A stretch of 64,000 nt of DNA from Alphaproteobacteria bacterium (GCA_026990035.1 JALSIM010000005.1:62001-126000), one strand, 5' to 3'; positions 1 through 9,397 are shown, counted from the stretch's first letter. Program-made: numbers and translations. The notes: generated by a model from the sequence alone, not told the origin.

Positions 1-2320
1 CGTGGCGGGCGAGCCGTTCGAGGGTCTCCGCGCTCGCCCCGTGCTGATGGAGAACGAGACGGGCGGAGGGCGGCACGTTGAGTTCGGTGCGCGCCGCCCG
101 GATCGCGCCGATGGTGCGGATCAGCCAAGACATCTCGGCGGCGGCCGCGGCGTCCACGAGCTCCTCGCCGATGTCCGGCCAGGAGCGCCCGATCAGCATG
201 CCGCCCCGGGCCTCGAACATTCGCGCCCAGAGCTCCTCGCTGACGAAGGGAGCCATGGGATGGAGGAGATGGAGGATCCGCTCCAGGACCCAGGCGGCGG
301 TGGCCCGGGTTTCCCGGCGGGCCGCCTCGTCCTCGCCCTGCAGCAGGGGCTTGGCGAGCTCCACCCACCAGTCGCAGAAGGTGTCCCAGACGAAGTGATA
401 GAGGCTCTGGGCGGCCTCGTTGAAGCGGTAGGTCTCGAGGGCCAGGGTCACCGCCGCGGCGGTGCGGCCGGTCTCGCCGACGATCCAGCGGTTGAGCCGG
501 AGCCGTACCGCCTCGGGTTCGAAGGCCGGATCCGGCCGGCCCTCGTTGAGGGCGATGAAGCGGGCGGCGTTCCACAGCTTGGTGACGAAGTTGCGATAGC
601 CTTCGACCCGGCTCGGCCCGAACTTGATGTCGCGGCCCTGGGCGGTGCTGGCGAGGATGGCGAAGCGCAGGGCGTCGGCCCCGTAACGCTCGACGAGCTC
701 CAGGGGATCGACGACGTTACCCTTGGTCTTCGACATCTTCTGGCCGGCCTCGTCGCGCACCAGCCCGTGGATGTAGACCTCGCGGAACGGCACGTCCTCC
801 ATGAAATGGAGACCCATCATCATCATCCGCGCCACCCAGAAGAAGATGATGTCGAAGCCGGTGACCAGCACGTCGCTCGGGTAGAAGCGGCGGAGCTCCG
901 GGGTCTCCTCCGGCCAGCCGAGGGTCGAGAAGGGCCAGAGAGCCGAGGAGAACCAGGTGTCGAGCACGTCCGGGTCGCGCTCCAGCGGGGTCTCGCGCCC
1001 GTAGTGCGCGCGGGCCAGGGCCACCGCCTCCTCCTCGCTCTCGGCGACGAAGATCTCGCCGTCCGGCCCGTACCAGGCGGGGATGCGGTGGCCCCACCAG
1101 AGCTGGCGGGAAATGCACCAGGGCTGGATGTTGCGCATCCATTCGAAATAGGTGTTTTCCCACTGCTTCGGTACGAAGCGGGTGCGCCCCGTCTCGACGG
1201 CGGTGATGGCCGGCTTCGCGAGGGTCGCGGCGTCGGCGTACCACTGGTCGGTGAGGAAGGGCTCGAGCGGGCTGTGGGAACGGTCGCCGTGCGGGACCAT
1301 GTGGGTATGGGGCTCGACCTTCTCCAGGAGGCCCGCCTCTTCCAGGTCGGCGACGATGCGCTCTCGGGCCTCGAAACGGTCGAGACCGCGATAGGCTTCC
1401 GGCGCATTTTCGTTCATCCGCCCCCGGGCGTCGATGACTGCGATCATCTCGAGTCCGTGGCGGCGGCCGATCTCGAAATCGGCGAAATCGTGGGCCGGCG
1501 TGACCTTGACCGCGCCGGTGCCGAACTCGGGATCGACATGCTCGTCGGCGACCACCGGGATGCGGCGTCCCACCAGCGGCAGGATCAGGGTCCTGCCGAC
1601 GAGGTCGCGATAGCGCGGATCCTCGGGATGGACGGCCACACCGGTGTCGCCCGGGATGGTTTCCGGACGGGTGGTGGCGACGACGACGAACCGCCCTTCC
1701 TCGCCTTCCACCGGATAACGGAAATACCAGAGCCGGCCGCGGGTCTCGATCTGCTGCACCTCGAGATCCGAGACCGCCGTCTGCAACCGGCAGTCCCAGT
1801 TGACCAGGCGTTTGTCGCGGTAGACGAGTCCCTGCCGGTAGAGGCCGACGAAGGCGCGGCGGACCGCCCGCGACAGCCCCTCGTCGAGGGTGAAACGCTC
1901 GCGGCTCCAGTCCGGCGAGGCGCCGAGGCGCCGGAGCTGGGTGGTGATCTGCCCGCCGGACTCCTCCTTCCAGCGCCAGACCTCGGCGAGAAACGCCTCG
2001 CGCCCCATCTCTCGGCGATCCCGCCCCTCCGCCGCGAGCTTGCGTTCGACCACCATCTGGGTGGCGATGCCGGCATGGTCGGTGCCCGGCTGCCAGAGGG
2101 TGTCGCGCCCGCGCATCCGGTGGAACCGCACGAGGGTGTCCTGGATGGTGAAGGTCAGCGCATGGCCCATGTGGAGGCTGCCGGTGACGTTGGGCGGCGG
2201 CATCATGATGCACCAAGGTACGGTCCCTTCACGCATCCGCGGTGCGAACAGGCCGGTTTTCTCCCAGGCCTCGTAGATGCGCCGTTCCACCTCGTCCGGG
2301 CGGTAGGTCTTATCCAGCAT
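1..2320 (-). CDS. valS: Valyl-tRNA synthetase, 5' part (C-terminus beyond window)
   Basis: Charges tRNA-Val with valine in the cytoplasm; a class I aminoacyl-tRNA synthetase with an editing domain. The reading frame starts at ATG 2320 and stays open for 773 codons to the left edge, so the stop and the C-terminal anticodon-binding and coiled-coil part lie outside the window. Visible landmarks are the N-terminal [15 protein letters not shown] block with the HIGH-type motif HMGH at residues 50-53, and the KMSKT(KGNV) loop at about 528-532, which is the ValS form of KMSKS. The very long plus-strand open frame opposite is a composition artefact. No other gene lies between it and the divergent lipoprotein gene. 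Identification is secure. Confidence 0.95.
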   Translation of the reverse strand, partial: MLDKTYRPDEVERRIYEAWEKTGLFAPRMREGTVPWCIMMPPPNVTGSLHMGHALTFTIQDTLVRFHRMRGRDTLWQPGTDHAGIATQMVVERKLAAEGRDRREMGREAFLAEVWRWKEESGGQITTQLRRLGASPDWSRERFTLDEGLSRAVRRAFVGLYRQGLVYRDKRLVNWDCRLQTAVSDLEVQQIETRGRLWYFRYPVEGEEGRFVVVATTRPETIPGDTGVAVHPEDPRYRDLVGRTLILPLVGRRIPVVADEHVDPEFGTGAVKVTPAHDFADFEIGRRHGLEMIAVIDARGRMNENAPEAYRGLDRFEARERIVADLEEAGLLEKVEPHTHMVPHGDRSHSPLEPFLTDQWYADAATLAKPAITAVETGRTRFVPKQWENTYFEWMRNIQPWCISRQLWWGHRIPAWYGPDGEIFVAESEEEAVALARAHYGRETPLERDPDVLDTWFSSALWPFSTLGWPEETPELRRFYPSDVLVTGFDIIFFWVARMMMMGLHFMEDVPFREVYIHGLVRDEAGQKMSKTKGNVVDPLELVERYGADALRFAILASTAQGRDIKFGPSRVEGYRNFVTKLWNAARFIALNEGRPDPAFEPEAVRLRLNRWIVGETGRTAAAVTLALETYRFNEAAQSLYHFVWDTFCDWWVELAKPLLQGEDEAARRETRATAAWVLERILHLLHPMAPFVSEELWARMFEARGGMLIGRSWPDIGEELVDAAAAAEMSWLIRTIGAIRAARTELNVPPSARLVLHQHGASAETLERLARH

Positions 2321-2505
2321 GCGCCTGTCCGTCGGCAATGGGATGTCGGGGCTTCTCGCGACTGCGAAGGCGTTTAGGCGAAAGCCACCGGCGCGGCAAG
2401 GCGGCGCCGGAGCGGCCACGCGCCGCGCCCCGGTCCTGGCGGAAGCCCGCGGCCGGGGTTAGGAAGAACGGGCGGAGCACTCCTCCGCATCCGGGAGGAA
2501 CGGTG

Positions 2506-3636
2506 ATGCGGATCCCGAAGATCAGCGCCCTGAGCCTGCTGCTCGCGGCCTGTGCGGGGCCGCTTCTGCCCTTCACCACCGATAGCCCGCCGCTGGTGCT
2601 GACGACCGTGGACCGGGCGGGAATCGCCGACGATCGGGGCCGTTTCCGCGAGATTCTCTGCGCGGTGCAGCGCGATCACGGCGCCGACTGGCCGCACCAC
2701 CGGCCGTGCGAGCGAACCCTGTGGAAGGTGGGGGAGGAACCGCCGCGGCGTGCCCGTCCGGTCGCGCTCGGCCCTCCGGCGGTGCGGTTCCGGGTGGTGC
2801 TGGTGACCGGCTTCGGCGCCGACTGCTTCGCCCCCTATCTGCGTCTCCTCGAGGATGCCGAGCCGCTGATGCGGCAACTCGGCCACCGCCTCGAGCAGGT
2901 CCCGGTCACCGCCTTCGGCAGCGTCGCCCGGAACGCCCGGATCCTGCGCGACTTCGTCGAGGGTCTGGCCCTCGAACCCGGCGAGCAGATCGTATTGCTG
3001 GGCTATTCCAAGGGGGTGCCGGACAGTCTCGAGGCGCTGCGCAGCTACCCCGAACTGCGTCGGAAGGTGGCCGCCTTCGTCAGCCTCGCCGGGGCGGTCA
3101 ACGGTTCGCCGCTGGCCGAGCTGGTGCCGGGCTGGATCGACGATCTCGTCGCCCTCCTGCCGGGCACCGCCTGCCACATGGGGGACGGACGGGCGCTCGC
3201 CGATCTCCGCCCGCGGGTGCGGCTCGACGCCCTGGCCGCCCTGCCCGCGGCACCCCCGGTGCCGAGCTTCTCCCTCGTCGCCTTCGCCCCGGAGGAGGAG
3301 ATCTCCACCCTGCTGCGGCCGTTCTGGGCGAAGCTCGCCGGGGCCGATCCCCGCAACGACGGCCAGATGCTGTGGTACGACCAGATCGTGCCGGGCAGCA
3401 CGCTTCTCGGCTATCTCCGCGGTGATCATCTGGCGGTGGGGATGCCGGTGGCCGAGCGGATGCCGCGCCTCGCGGCCGGCCGCATCGACCGCAACGCCTT
3501 CCCGCGGGCCGTCCTGCTGGAAGCGGTGTTGCGCTATCTCGAAGAGCGGCTGAACGGGTCCACCGTCACTCGCCCGCCGGCAGCAGCGGCGCCGCCTCGC
3601 CGATGGTCACCAGACGGCGGATCTCGTCGCTCCTGA
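2506..3636 (+). CDS. Lipoprotein with alpha/beta-hydrolase-like fold
   Basis: Probable exported lipoprotein of 376 residues, function unknown. ATG 2506 is chosen because a strong GGAGG lies just upstream and because it gives a signal peptide with a lipobox LLAAC (Cys at about 16); the frame is open further upstream but without signal features. After a variable N-terminal region the chain has VVLVTGFGADCF and then GYSKG (nucleophile Ser about residue 168), the G-x-S-x-G elbow of serine hydrolases, followed by FVSLAGAVNGSP, a lipase-like strand-helix. A late GDHLAVG could hold the catalytic His. Its 3' end overlaps the convergent gene by 71 bp, so the low-complexity Pro/Arg tail may be only weakly constrained. 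Substrate cannot be told from sequence. Confidence 0.75.
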   Translation: MRIPKISALSLLLAACAGPLLPFTTDSPPLVLTTVDRAGIADDRGRFREILCAVQRDHGADWPHHRPCERTLWKVGEEPPRRARPVALGPPAVRFRVVLVTGFGADCFAPYLRLLEDAEPLMRQLGHRLEQVPVTAFGSVARNARILRDFVEGLALEPGEQIVLLGYSKGVPDSLEALRSYPELRRKVAAFVSLAGAVNGSPLAELVPGWIDDLVALLPGTACHMGDGRALADLRPRVRLDALAALPAAPPVPSFSLVAFAPEEEISTLLRPFWAKLAGADPRNDGQMLWYDQIVPGSTLLGYLRGDHLAVGMPVAERMPRLAAGRIDRNAFPRAVLLEAVLRYLEERLNGSTVTRPPAAAAPPRRWSPDGGSRRS

Positions 3637-4693
3637 GGCCCACCGCCCGGGGTCGCCGCACCCCGGGCAGCAGGGCGACGTCGTAGAGCTCGGCGACGAC
3701 ACCCTCGAACCGCAGCCAATGGCGGATCTCGCCGCTGGGAAGCTCGATCACCAGCAGACCGCAGCGGGGTACCGCGCCCCGGGCCTCGAGTTCCCGGTCC
3801 AGGGGCAGCCCCCGGAACATGGATTCCCCGCGGGGCCTGGAAATCCCGACCACCGCCCAGTCACCGTGGAAGGCGAGCCCGCGGGCATAGCCCGGACAGA
3901 AGGTCACCCGCTCGAAACGGCCGGTCGCGGGATCGAGCCGGCCGAGCCAGCCACGGCCCGATTCGAGGAGCCAGAGGCGATCCCGATGCCAGCGCGGCGA
4001 ATGCGGCATCGACAGGCCCTCGGCGATCACCCGGTCGGTGGCGAGATCGATCACCACGCCGCCGGCCTCGCGATGGTCGCGCCAGCCGTCGGCGACATCG
4101 CTTCGTGCCACCGCCGTGACCTGCGCCGGCACCCCCTCCCGCAGGGCGAGGCCGTTGAGATGACAGCGGTCCTCCGCCGCCAGCCGGGTGATGAAGGGCG
4201 GCCGCCACAGCGGCCGGAAACTGTCCGCGCCGTCGACGGTGGCGAGGCAGCTCATGAGGGTGTTGACGAACAGCAGGCGCCCCAGCCGGTCGACCGCCAG
4301 ATCGTGGATGTCCAGCTCGCCGGTGGTCCAGGCGAGCTGGGGCACGTAGAGGCGATCGTAGCCCTCGCGATCGCGGCCGCCGCGCAGCGCATCGGTGAAG
4401 CACCAGATCTGGTACAGGGTGGCGAGACGGAGTTCCCGCGCATCGCCACTCGCCCACAGCCCCATCGCCCGGTTGAAGCTGCGCTCGAAGATCGACAGGC
4501 GGCCGCCCTCCCCGCGGCCGATCAGGAACAGCTTGCCGGTCTGATAGGTGGAGAGCGCGAGCGACAGATCGCAGGCTTCGAGCCAGTCGAGGAAATGGCG
4601 CGAGCAGTCGATGCGCAGAACCGGGGGCGCGGGCGCGGTGGTCACCGGGGATCGTTCGCCGGTCGTCGGGAATGAGCCCGATACTAGAGCCAA
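3566..4693 (-). CDS. TIGR03032 family protein (DUF4915)
   Basis: Conserved protein of unknown biochemical function, probably a beta-propeller-like fold. It carries the family hallmarks as I know them: HLNGLAL, a GGVVIDL strand, GLSMPHSPRWH, LWLLESGRGWLG, FCPGYARGLAF and a C-terminal LRFEGVVAELYDVALLPG. The longest frame begins at TTG 4693 (375 aa); a GTG at 4645 is an equally possible start because neither has a clear ribosome-binding site and conservation seems to begin at about residue 24. It is the last gene of a minus-strand run and its stop overlaps the tail of the convergent lipoprotein gene. No signal peptide, so probably cytoplasmic. Confidence 0.8.
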   Translation of the reverse strand: MALVSGSFPTTGERSPVTTAPAPPVLRIDCSRHFLDWLEACDLSLALSTYQTGKLFLIGRGEGGRLSIFERSFNRAMGLWASGDARELRLATLYQIWCFTDALRGGRDREGYDRLYVPQLAWTTGELDIHDLAVDRLGRLLFVNTLMSCLATVDGADSFRPLWRPPFITRLAAEDRCHLNGLALREGVPAQVTAVARSDVADGWRDHREAGGVVIDLATDRVIAEGLSMPHSPRWHRDRLWLLESGRGWLGRLDPATGRFERVTFCPGYARGLAFHGDWAVVGISRPRGESMFRGLPLDRELEARGAVPRCGLLVIELPSGEIRHWLRFEGVVAELYDVALLPGVRRPRAVGLRSDEIRRLVTIGEAAPLLPAGE

Positions 4694-4728
4694 GCAACGG
4701 AAAGTTCAACCATCGATGTAACAAGTTC

Positions 4729-4980
4729 TCAGCGGTCGAAGCGATGATGGCGGATCCGCCGGCCGATCCAGCGCACCGTCCACCAGGGCAGGAGCCCCCC
4801 GAGCAGGACCGTCACCAGGCCGAACAGAAGCGCCCTGCCGCCGACGCCTCCGCCGCGGGCGAGACCATCCTCGACCAGCATGCCGAACGTCACGCCGGCG
4901 CCGAGAATGCCCGCGAGCCGCGCCCGTCGATGCCACCGCTCGCGGACCACCCAGCGGCTGCGCTTGCGCGGCTTGTCCAC
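4729..4980 (-). CDS. Small membrane protein, two predicted helices
   Basis: An 83-residue protein starting at GTG 4980, supported by a well-spaced GGGAGG ribosome-binding site. The N-terminus is strongly basic (DKPRKRSRWVVRERWHRRAR), followed by a hydrophobic segment ARLAGILGAGVTFGMLVE, a short Gly-rich link, a second hydrophobic segment ALLFGLVTVLLGGLLPWW and a basic tail ending RRIRHHRFDR. By the positive-inside rule both ends should face the cytoplasm. It sits 71 bp after rsmD and 35 bp before the TIGR03032 gene on the same strand, so it is probably co-transcribed. I do not recognise the family. Confidence 0.6.
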   Translation of the reverse strand: MDKPRKRSRWVVRERWHRRARLAGILGAGVTFGMLVEDGLARGGGVGGRALLFGLVTVLLGGLLPWWTVRWIGRRIRHHRFDR

Positions 4981-5051
4981 GTTCCGGCCTCCCGGTTCCT
5001 CGTCGGGACATGGCGTTGCAGGATAGCAAGATCGGGACGAACCCGAAAGGT

Positions 5052-5630
5052 TCACGAGCCTCCGAGCCCGCTCGCCTTCTGGTAGCGCAGAAACACGAAC
5101 CGGCAGGATCCGTAGCGGCGCTGGTCTTCGATCCCGTATCCCGCCGGAGGGGTGAAGGCTTCCCGGGCCGCGAGCTCGACCACCACCCGGGCCTCCGGCA
5201 CCAGCCAGCCGCCCGCGGCCAGGCTCTCGAGCGTGGTGGGGGCGAGGCCACTGCGATAGGGCGGGTCGAGAAAGGCGATGTCGAAGGCCCGCGGCGCGGC
5301 ACCGAGCCGGGTCGCGTCCGTCGCCATCAGCCGGATCGCTCCCCGGTGCGGGAGGCTGTCGAGATTGGCCCGCAGTGCGGCCAGCGCTTCCCGTTCGCTC
5401 TCCACCAGCAGGACCTCCGGTGCCCCGCGCGAGAAGGCCTCGATACCGACCGCACCGCTGCCGGCGAAAAGATCGAGGAAGCGGGCCTCCCGCAGCCCCG
5501 GCTCGCCATGTTCGAGGATGCTGAAAAGCGCTTCGCGGGCGCGGTCGGCGGTCGGCCTCACGGCATCTCCCTGGGGCACGGCGAGACGCCGTCCCTTGAG
5601 CGCGCCGGCGATGATCCGAACCCCCCTCAC
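5052..5630 (-). CDS. rsmD: 16S rRNA (guanine966-N2)-methyltransferase RsmD
   Basis: Methylates G966 of 16S rRNA during small-subunit assembly, using S-adenosylmethionine. The 192-residue chain begins RGVRIIAGALKGRRL, typical of RsmD, has the SAM-binding motif FLDLFAGSGAVGIEA, the partner motif ARPTADRAREALFSIL nearby, and the catalytic DPPY of N2-guanine methyltransferases in FDIAFLDPPYRSG. Start GTG 5630 overlaps the stop of the upstream pseudouridine synthase by 4 bp (GTGA), indicating translational coupling of two rRNA-modification genes, an arrangement common in alphaproteobacteria. Length is as expected. Confidence 0.93.
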   Translation of the reverse strand: MRGVRIIAGALKGRRLAVPQGDAVRPTADRAREALFSILEHGEPGLREARFLDLFAGSGAVGIEAFSRGAPEVLLVESEREALAALRANLDSLPHRGAIRLMATDATRLGAAPRAFDIAFLDPPYRSGLAPTTLESLAAGGWLVPEARVVVELAAREAFTPPAGYGIEDQRRYGSCRFVFLRYQKASGLGGS

Positions 5631-6418
5631 CGCCCGCCCCCACGAGGTCCGCGCCCGATCGGTGCTTCCGGCAACAGCCCGCCGAGCTGCTCGCGGAGCG
5701 CCTTCGGCGGCACCTCGGCGATCGCCCGCTTCGGCAGACCACCGAGATGGAAGGGGCCGTAGGAGATCCGGATCAGACGCCCGACCTCGAGCCCGAGATG
5801 TTGGAGCACCCGCCGGATCTCCCGGTTCCTGCCCTCGCGCAGGGCGACGGTGAGCCAAAGATTGGCGCCCTGCTCGCGATCGATGCGGGCGTCGATGGGA
5901 CCGTAGGCGACACCTTCGACAGTGATTCCCTCGGCCAGTTTTTCCAGCCGCGCCGCCGCCACCCGTCCGAAGGCGCGCACCCGGTAGCGCCGGATCCAAC
6001 CGGTCGCCGGAAGCTCCAACCGACGCTTGAGCATGCCGTCGTTGGTCAGCAGCAGGAGCCCCTCGGAATTGAGGTCGAGGCGGCCCACCGGCATCAGTCG
6101 CGGCAGGTCGGGGGGCAGCAGTGTGTAGACGGTGGGCCGGCCCCGTGGATCCCGGGCCGTCGTCAGCACCCCGCGCGGCTTGTGGAAACGGAACAGGCGA
6201 GGCGGCTCGAAAGCCGGCAGCGGCTCGCCGTCGATCTCCACCCGCTGTGCCGGCCCCACCCGCAACGCCGGGCTGGCCACGGTCCGGCCGTCGACCCGCA
6301 CCCGCCCGGCGGCGATCAGCCTCTCGGCGTCGCGTCGCGAACAGACCCCGGCCCGCGCGATCCATTTGGCGATCCGCTCGCCGGATCCGATTCCACCGTC
6401 TGGTGCCGTGTTCCTCAC
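5627..6418 (-). CDS. rluB: rRNA pseudouridine synthase, RluB/RsuA family
   Basis: Converts a specific uridine of rRNA to pseudouridine; RluB acts on 23S U2605. The 263-residue protein has an N-terminal S4 RNA-binding domain (RIAKWIARAGVCSRRDAE, about 12-60) and a catalytic domain with PVGRLDLNSEGLLLLTNDG, which contains the catalytic Asp of the GRLD motif, plus the C-terminal REGRNREIRRVLQHLG helix. Start is GTG 6418, overlapping the upstream gene by 4 bp (GTGA); it is likewise coupled to rsmD downstream. The tail is Gly/Arg/Pro rich. RluB is favoured over RsuA or RluE from the LLLLTNDG form, but subfamily assignment needs a tree. Confidence 0.88.
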   Translation of the reverse strand: MRNTAPDGGIGSGERIAKWIARAGVCSRRDAERLIAAGRVRVDGRTVASPALRVGPAQRVEIDGEPLPAFEPPRLFRFHKPRGVLTTARDPRGRPTVYTLLPPDLPRLMPVGRLDLNSEGLLLLTNDGMLKRRLELPATGWIRRYRVRAFGRVAAARLEKLAEGITVEGVAYGPIDARIDREQGANLWLTVALREGRNREIRRVLQHLGLEVGRLIRISYGPFHLGGLPKRAIAEVPPKALREQLGGLLPEAPIGRGPRGGGR

Positions 6419-7146
6419 ATCCTCTCCCTCGCCGCCGCCACGAAGGCGGCGACGATCGCCTCGTCGGCGGGATCGACGCGATACTCCGGATGCCACTGGA
6501 CCCCGAGACAGAAGCCGTGTTCGGGCGCCTCGATGGCCTCGATCACCCCGTCGTCGGCATGGGCCGAGGCGATCACCCCGGGGCCGAGCCGCTCGGCCGC
6601 CTGGTGATGGGCGCTGTTGACCGCCATCCGTCGGCGGCCGGTGATCCGGTGCAGCAGCGTTCCCGGCACGATCGTCACCTCGTGCCCCGGCTCGGTGCGC
6701 GGATTGGGCTGCTCGTGCGGCAGCGCCTCCGCGATCGCATCCGGGATGTGCTGGATAAGTGTCCCGCCGAGCACGACGTTCAAGAGCTGCTGGCCGCCGC
6801 AGATGCCGAGTACCGGCAGGCCCCGGACGAGCGCCCCCTCGAGGATCGCCCATTCGAAGCGCGTCCGCCGTTCCTTGAGGGTCACGCTGCGATGGCGCTC
6901 GGCGGCTCCGTAGAGGGCGGGATCGACGTCGAAGGCCCCACCGGTGACCAGGAGCCCGTCCAGGAGCTCCAGATACTCCCCGCTGCGTTCGGGTTCGTGC
7001 GGCAGGGCCACCGGCAGGCCACCGGCCCCCACCACGATCCCGCAGTAGTTCTCCCGGAGCGCGTACCAGGGGAGGTTCGCGTACCCGCCCGGCGGTTCGG
7101 CGTCGAGGGTAATGCCGATCACCGGCCGGCGTGCCCGCGCCGCCAC
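6415..7146 (-). CDS. Gamma-glutamyl-gamma-aminobutyrate hydrolase family (peptidase C26)
   Basis: Class I glutamine-amidotransferase-like hydrolase of the PuuD type, which cleaves gamma-glutamyl amides such as gamma-glutamyl-GABA in putrescine breakdown. The 243-residue chain has RPVIGITLD at the N-terminus, the nucleophile elbow LGICGGQQ (Cys about 116) and the His-Glu pair in VQWHPEY near residue 222, so the catalytic triad is complete. DGLLVTGGAFDVDPALYG is the family's oxyanion/loop segment. Start is GTG 7146, 11 bp after the cupin gene. No other putrescine-pathway gene is next to it, so the true substrate is uncertain. Confidence 0.85.
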   Translation of the reverse strand: MAARARRPVIGITLDAEPPGGYANLPWYALRENYCGIVVGAGGLPVALPHEPERSGEYLELLDGLLVTGGAFDVDPALYGAAERHRSVTLKERRTRFEWAILEGALVRGLPVLGICGGQQLLNVVLGGTLIQHIPDAIAEALPHEQPNPRTEPGHEVTIVPGTLLHRITGRRRMAVNSAHHQAAERLGPGVIASAHADDGVIEAIEAPEHGFCLGVQWHPEYRVDPADEAIVAAFVAAARERM

Positions 7147-7157
7147 CGCCGCCTCCC

Positions 7158-7622
7158 TCAGTAGGGGGTGCCGTCGGCGTGGGCGAACCGGCGTCCCGGC
7201 AGGGCGCGGAGGTCGAGGCCGGGATAGAAGGCCTCGTCCTCGGGATCACGGCTGCCGATCTCCAGATAGAGCGCCGGACGGTCGCTGCGGTTGACGAGCT
7301 GGTGCCCGTCGGGCCGCCCCTTGGGAAAGCCCGCGCACATCCCCGGCCGGAGGATCTGTTCCCCGGCATCGGTCACCAGCACCAGTTCGCCCTCGAGGAG
7401 GTAGACGAACTCGTCCTCCCTGGTGTGCCAGTGGCGATGGGCGGAGGCCGCCCCGGGCTCCAGCCGGGTGAGATTGACGCCGAAGTCGGCGAGACCGAGG
7501 GCGTCGCCGAGGGCCCGCTTGTGGCGTCCGGAGACCATCGCCCGGAACGGTTCCGGATAGCCCGTGCCGCTGCGCTCGGCGAGGGTCGCGGGATCGAGGG
7601 CGGGCGGGCGGAGCTCGGTCAT
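7158..7622 (-). CDS. Cupin domain protein
   Basis: Small single-domain cupin of 154 residues, function unknown. ATG 7622 follows a GAGGAGAGG ribosome-binding site. The metal-binding cupin motif 1 is present as SAHRHWHTREDEFVYLLEGE (two His, one Glu; the third His is in the same block) and motif 2 as PGMCAGFPKGRPDGHQLVN with the last His, so metal binding is likely. Such proteins are often annotated as sugar- or auxin-binding cupins or dioxygenase-like proteins. It heads the minus-strand run through to 3566 and is divergent from the thioesterase gene, with 102 bp between them that must hold both promoters. Confidence 0.8.
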   Translation of the reverse strand: MTELRPPALDPATLAERSGTGYPEPFRAMVSGRHKRALGDALGLADFGVNLTRLEPGAASAHRHWHTREDEFVYLLEGELVLVTDAGEQILRPGMCAGFPKGRPDGHQLVNRSDRPALYLEIGSRDPEDEAFYPGLDLRALPGRRFAHADGTPY

Positions 7623-7724
7623 CGTCCTCTCCTCGGATGGTGGCGGCGCCGTTCCGGAAGCCGGCTGGCGGGGCCACGGGGTCGCGGTTATCCTGCGCCG
7701 GCCAGAAAAGCTGCGGAGTGGCGG

Positions 7725-8150
7725 GTGCGCAAGCCCAAGATCACCGTCGAGGAATTCCTCGAACTGGCCACCGAAGGGGTGCCCTACGTCGGCCTGCTCG
7801 GTTGCCGGGTCGAGCGCCTCGCCCACGGCGAGATCGACATCCGCCTGCCGTGGCGGGACCTCCTCGAGCGACCCGGCGGCACCGTCTGCGGCCCGGCGAT
7901 GATGGCGCTCGCCGACATCGCTCTCTACGGGGTCGTGCTGTCGCTGGTCGGACGGGTCCCCCTCGCCGTGACCACCGACCTCAACATCCATTTCCTGCGC
8001 CGGCCGGAGCCCGGCGATCTCCTCGGGCGCGGGCGCCTGATCAGGGCCGGGCGCACCCTGGTGGTGGGCGAGGTGGCCATCGCCCGGGACCCGGATCCCC
8101 GACCGGTGGCCCACGCCGTCGGCACCTACATCCTTCCCGCCGAGCGCTGA
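7725..8150 (+). CDS. PaaI-family hotdog thioesterase
   Basis: Probable acyl-CoA thioesterase of the hotdog fold (141 aa). Start GTG 7725 with a GGAG upstream. The core reads RPGGTVCGPAMMALADIALY, matching the central helix of PaaI/4-hydroxybenzoyl-CoA thioesterase-like proteins where an acidic residue (Asp of LADIA) normally catalyses hydrolysis, then AVTTDLNIHFLRRPEPGD, the typical edge strand. Its stop overlaps the start of the MFS gene (TGATG), so the two are translated together. A thioesterase upstream of rplM-rpsI is a common alphaproteobacterial order. The acyl substrate is unknown. Confidence 0.85.
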   Translation: MRKPKITVEEFLELATEGVPYVGLLGCRVERLAHGEIDIRLPWRDLLERPGGTVCGPAMMALADIALYGVVLSLVGRVPLAVTTDLNIHFLRRPEPGDLLGRGRLIRAGRTLVVGEVAIARDPDPRPVAHAVGTYILPAER

Positions 8151-9394
8151 TGCCGACGGCCGGCGGGGAGCGGGGCCTCGGGGCGGTGCTCTCCGAACGC
8201 GTGTTCGCCCGCTATGTCGCCGGCAACGCGGTCTCCCTGGTCGGGAGCTGGACCCAGCGGGTGGCGGTGGGCTGGCTCGCCTGGGAGCTCGAGGGTTCCC
8301 CCTTCTGGCTCGGCATCGTCGCCTTCGCCGATCTGTTTCCGACCCTTCTCCTGGGACCGTTCGGCGGTCTGCTGGCGGACCGTCTCGAACGGCGTCGCAT
8401 CCTCCTCACCACCCAGAGTCTTCTCGCCCTCCAGGCGCTGAGCCTCGCCCTGCTGACCCTCGCCGGGTGGATCGACATCCGCGTCCTGGTGGCGATGAGC
8501 GCCCTGCAGGGGCTTCTGGTGGGTATCAACCAGCCGGCCCGGCTCGCCTACATCCCGACCCTCGTGTCGCGGGGGCGGCTCGCTTCCGCGGTCGCTGTCA
8601 ACAGCGTCGTCTTCAATACCGCCCGCATCGCCGGGCCGGCGGTGGGCGGCCTGCTGATCGCCGGGTTCGGCACCGCCGCCGCATTCCTCGCCAACACCGC
8701 GAGCTACCTCGTCTTCATCCTCGCCCTCACGGGCCTGCCGCGGTCGTCGCCGCCGACCCGTTCGCGGGCAGGCTGGCTCACCGAACTCCGCGAAGGGGTG
8801 GCGCTGGTGGTCGGCCGCGGCGCCCTCGCGCCGGTGTTCGCGATGGTCGTCGGCGCCAGCGTCCTCCTCCGTCCGGTGGCCGAGTTCCTGCCGGCCCTGG
8901 CGGCCGGTGTCTACGGGGGTGGTGCGGGCAGTTTCGCCGTCCTGACCGCCGCCCTGGGAGCCGGTGCGGTGGCCGGCGGGCTGTGGCTCGCCGCCCGCCC
9001 GGCAGCCGACGAGCTGCCGGCCCTGTTCGGGCTCCAGCTCGCCGGGGTCGTGGCGCTGCTGCTACTGCTCGTGAGCCCGGACCTCCGCTATGCGGTGGCC
9101 GCTGCCTTTCTCTGCGGGGCCGCCTTCGCCGGCACCGGGGTCACCGCCCAGAGCCTGCTGCAGAAGCGGGTACCGGTCGATTTCCGCGGCCGGGTGCTCG
9201 CCCTCTACGGTCTCAGCATGCGCAGCGGGCCGGCGATCGGTGCGCTGGTCGCCGGCAGCTTCGCCGAAGGGTTCGGCCTGCGCCCCACCCTGGCCGCGGG
9301 CGGCCTTCTCTACCTGCTTCTCGTGGGGCATCTGCTGCGCCGCCGCCGGGAGCTCGCCGGACGTCTCGAAACCCTTGCCGCCGGCGGCGATTGA
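8150..9394 (+). CDS. Major facilitator superfamily exporter (EntS-like)
   Basis: Inner-membrane transporter of 414 residues with about twelve hydrophobic segments. The first helix NAVSLVGSWTQRVAVGWLAW and the loop GGLLADRLERRRILLTTQ are characteristic of the MFS_3 / enterobactin-exporter (EntS) type, and DFRGRVLALYG is the matching loop in the second half. The ATG at 8150 overlaps the thioesterase stop. The substrate cannot be inferred: there is no siderophore or antibiotic gene nearby. The C-terminal tail RRRRELAGRLETLAA is cytoplasmic. Confidence 0.85.
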   Translation: MPTAGGERGLGAVLSERVFARYVAGNAVSLVGSWTQRVAVGWLAWELEGSPFWLGIVAFADLFPTLLLGPFGGLLADRLERRRILLTTQSLLALQALSLALLTLAGWIDIRVLVAMSALQGLLVGINQPARLAYIPTLVSRGRLASAVAVNSVVFNTARIAGPAVGGLLIAGFGTAAAFLANTASYLVFILALTGLPRSSPPTRSRAGWLTELREGVALVVGRGALAPVFAMVVGASVLLRPVAEFLPALAAGVYGGGAGSFAVLTAALGAGAVAGGLWLAARPAADELPALFGLQLAGVVALLLLLVSPDLRYAVAAAFLCGAAFAGTGVTAQSLLQKRVPVDFRGRVLALYGLSMRSGPAIGALVAGSFAEGFGLRPTLAAGGLLYLLLVGHLLRRRRELAGRLETLAAGGD

Positions 9395-9397
9395 GCG

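Noticed and set aside
2-2377. Long plus-strand open frame across valS
   Set aside because: It lies antisense to a clear valS frame with HMGH and KMSKT motifs; such frames arise from GC-rich third positions and its protein has no recognisable domain.
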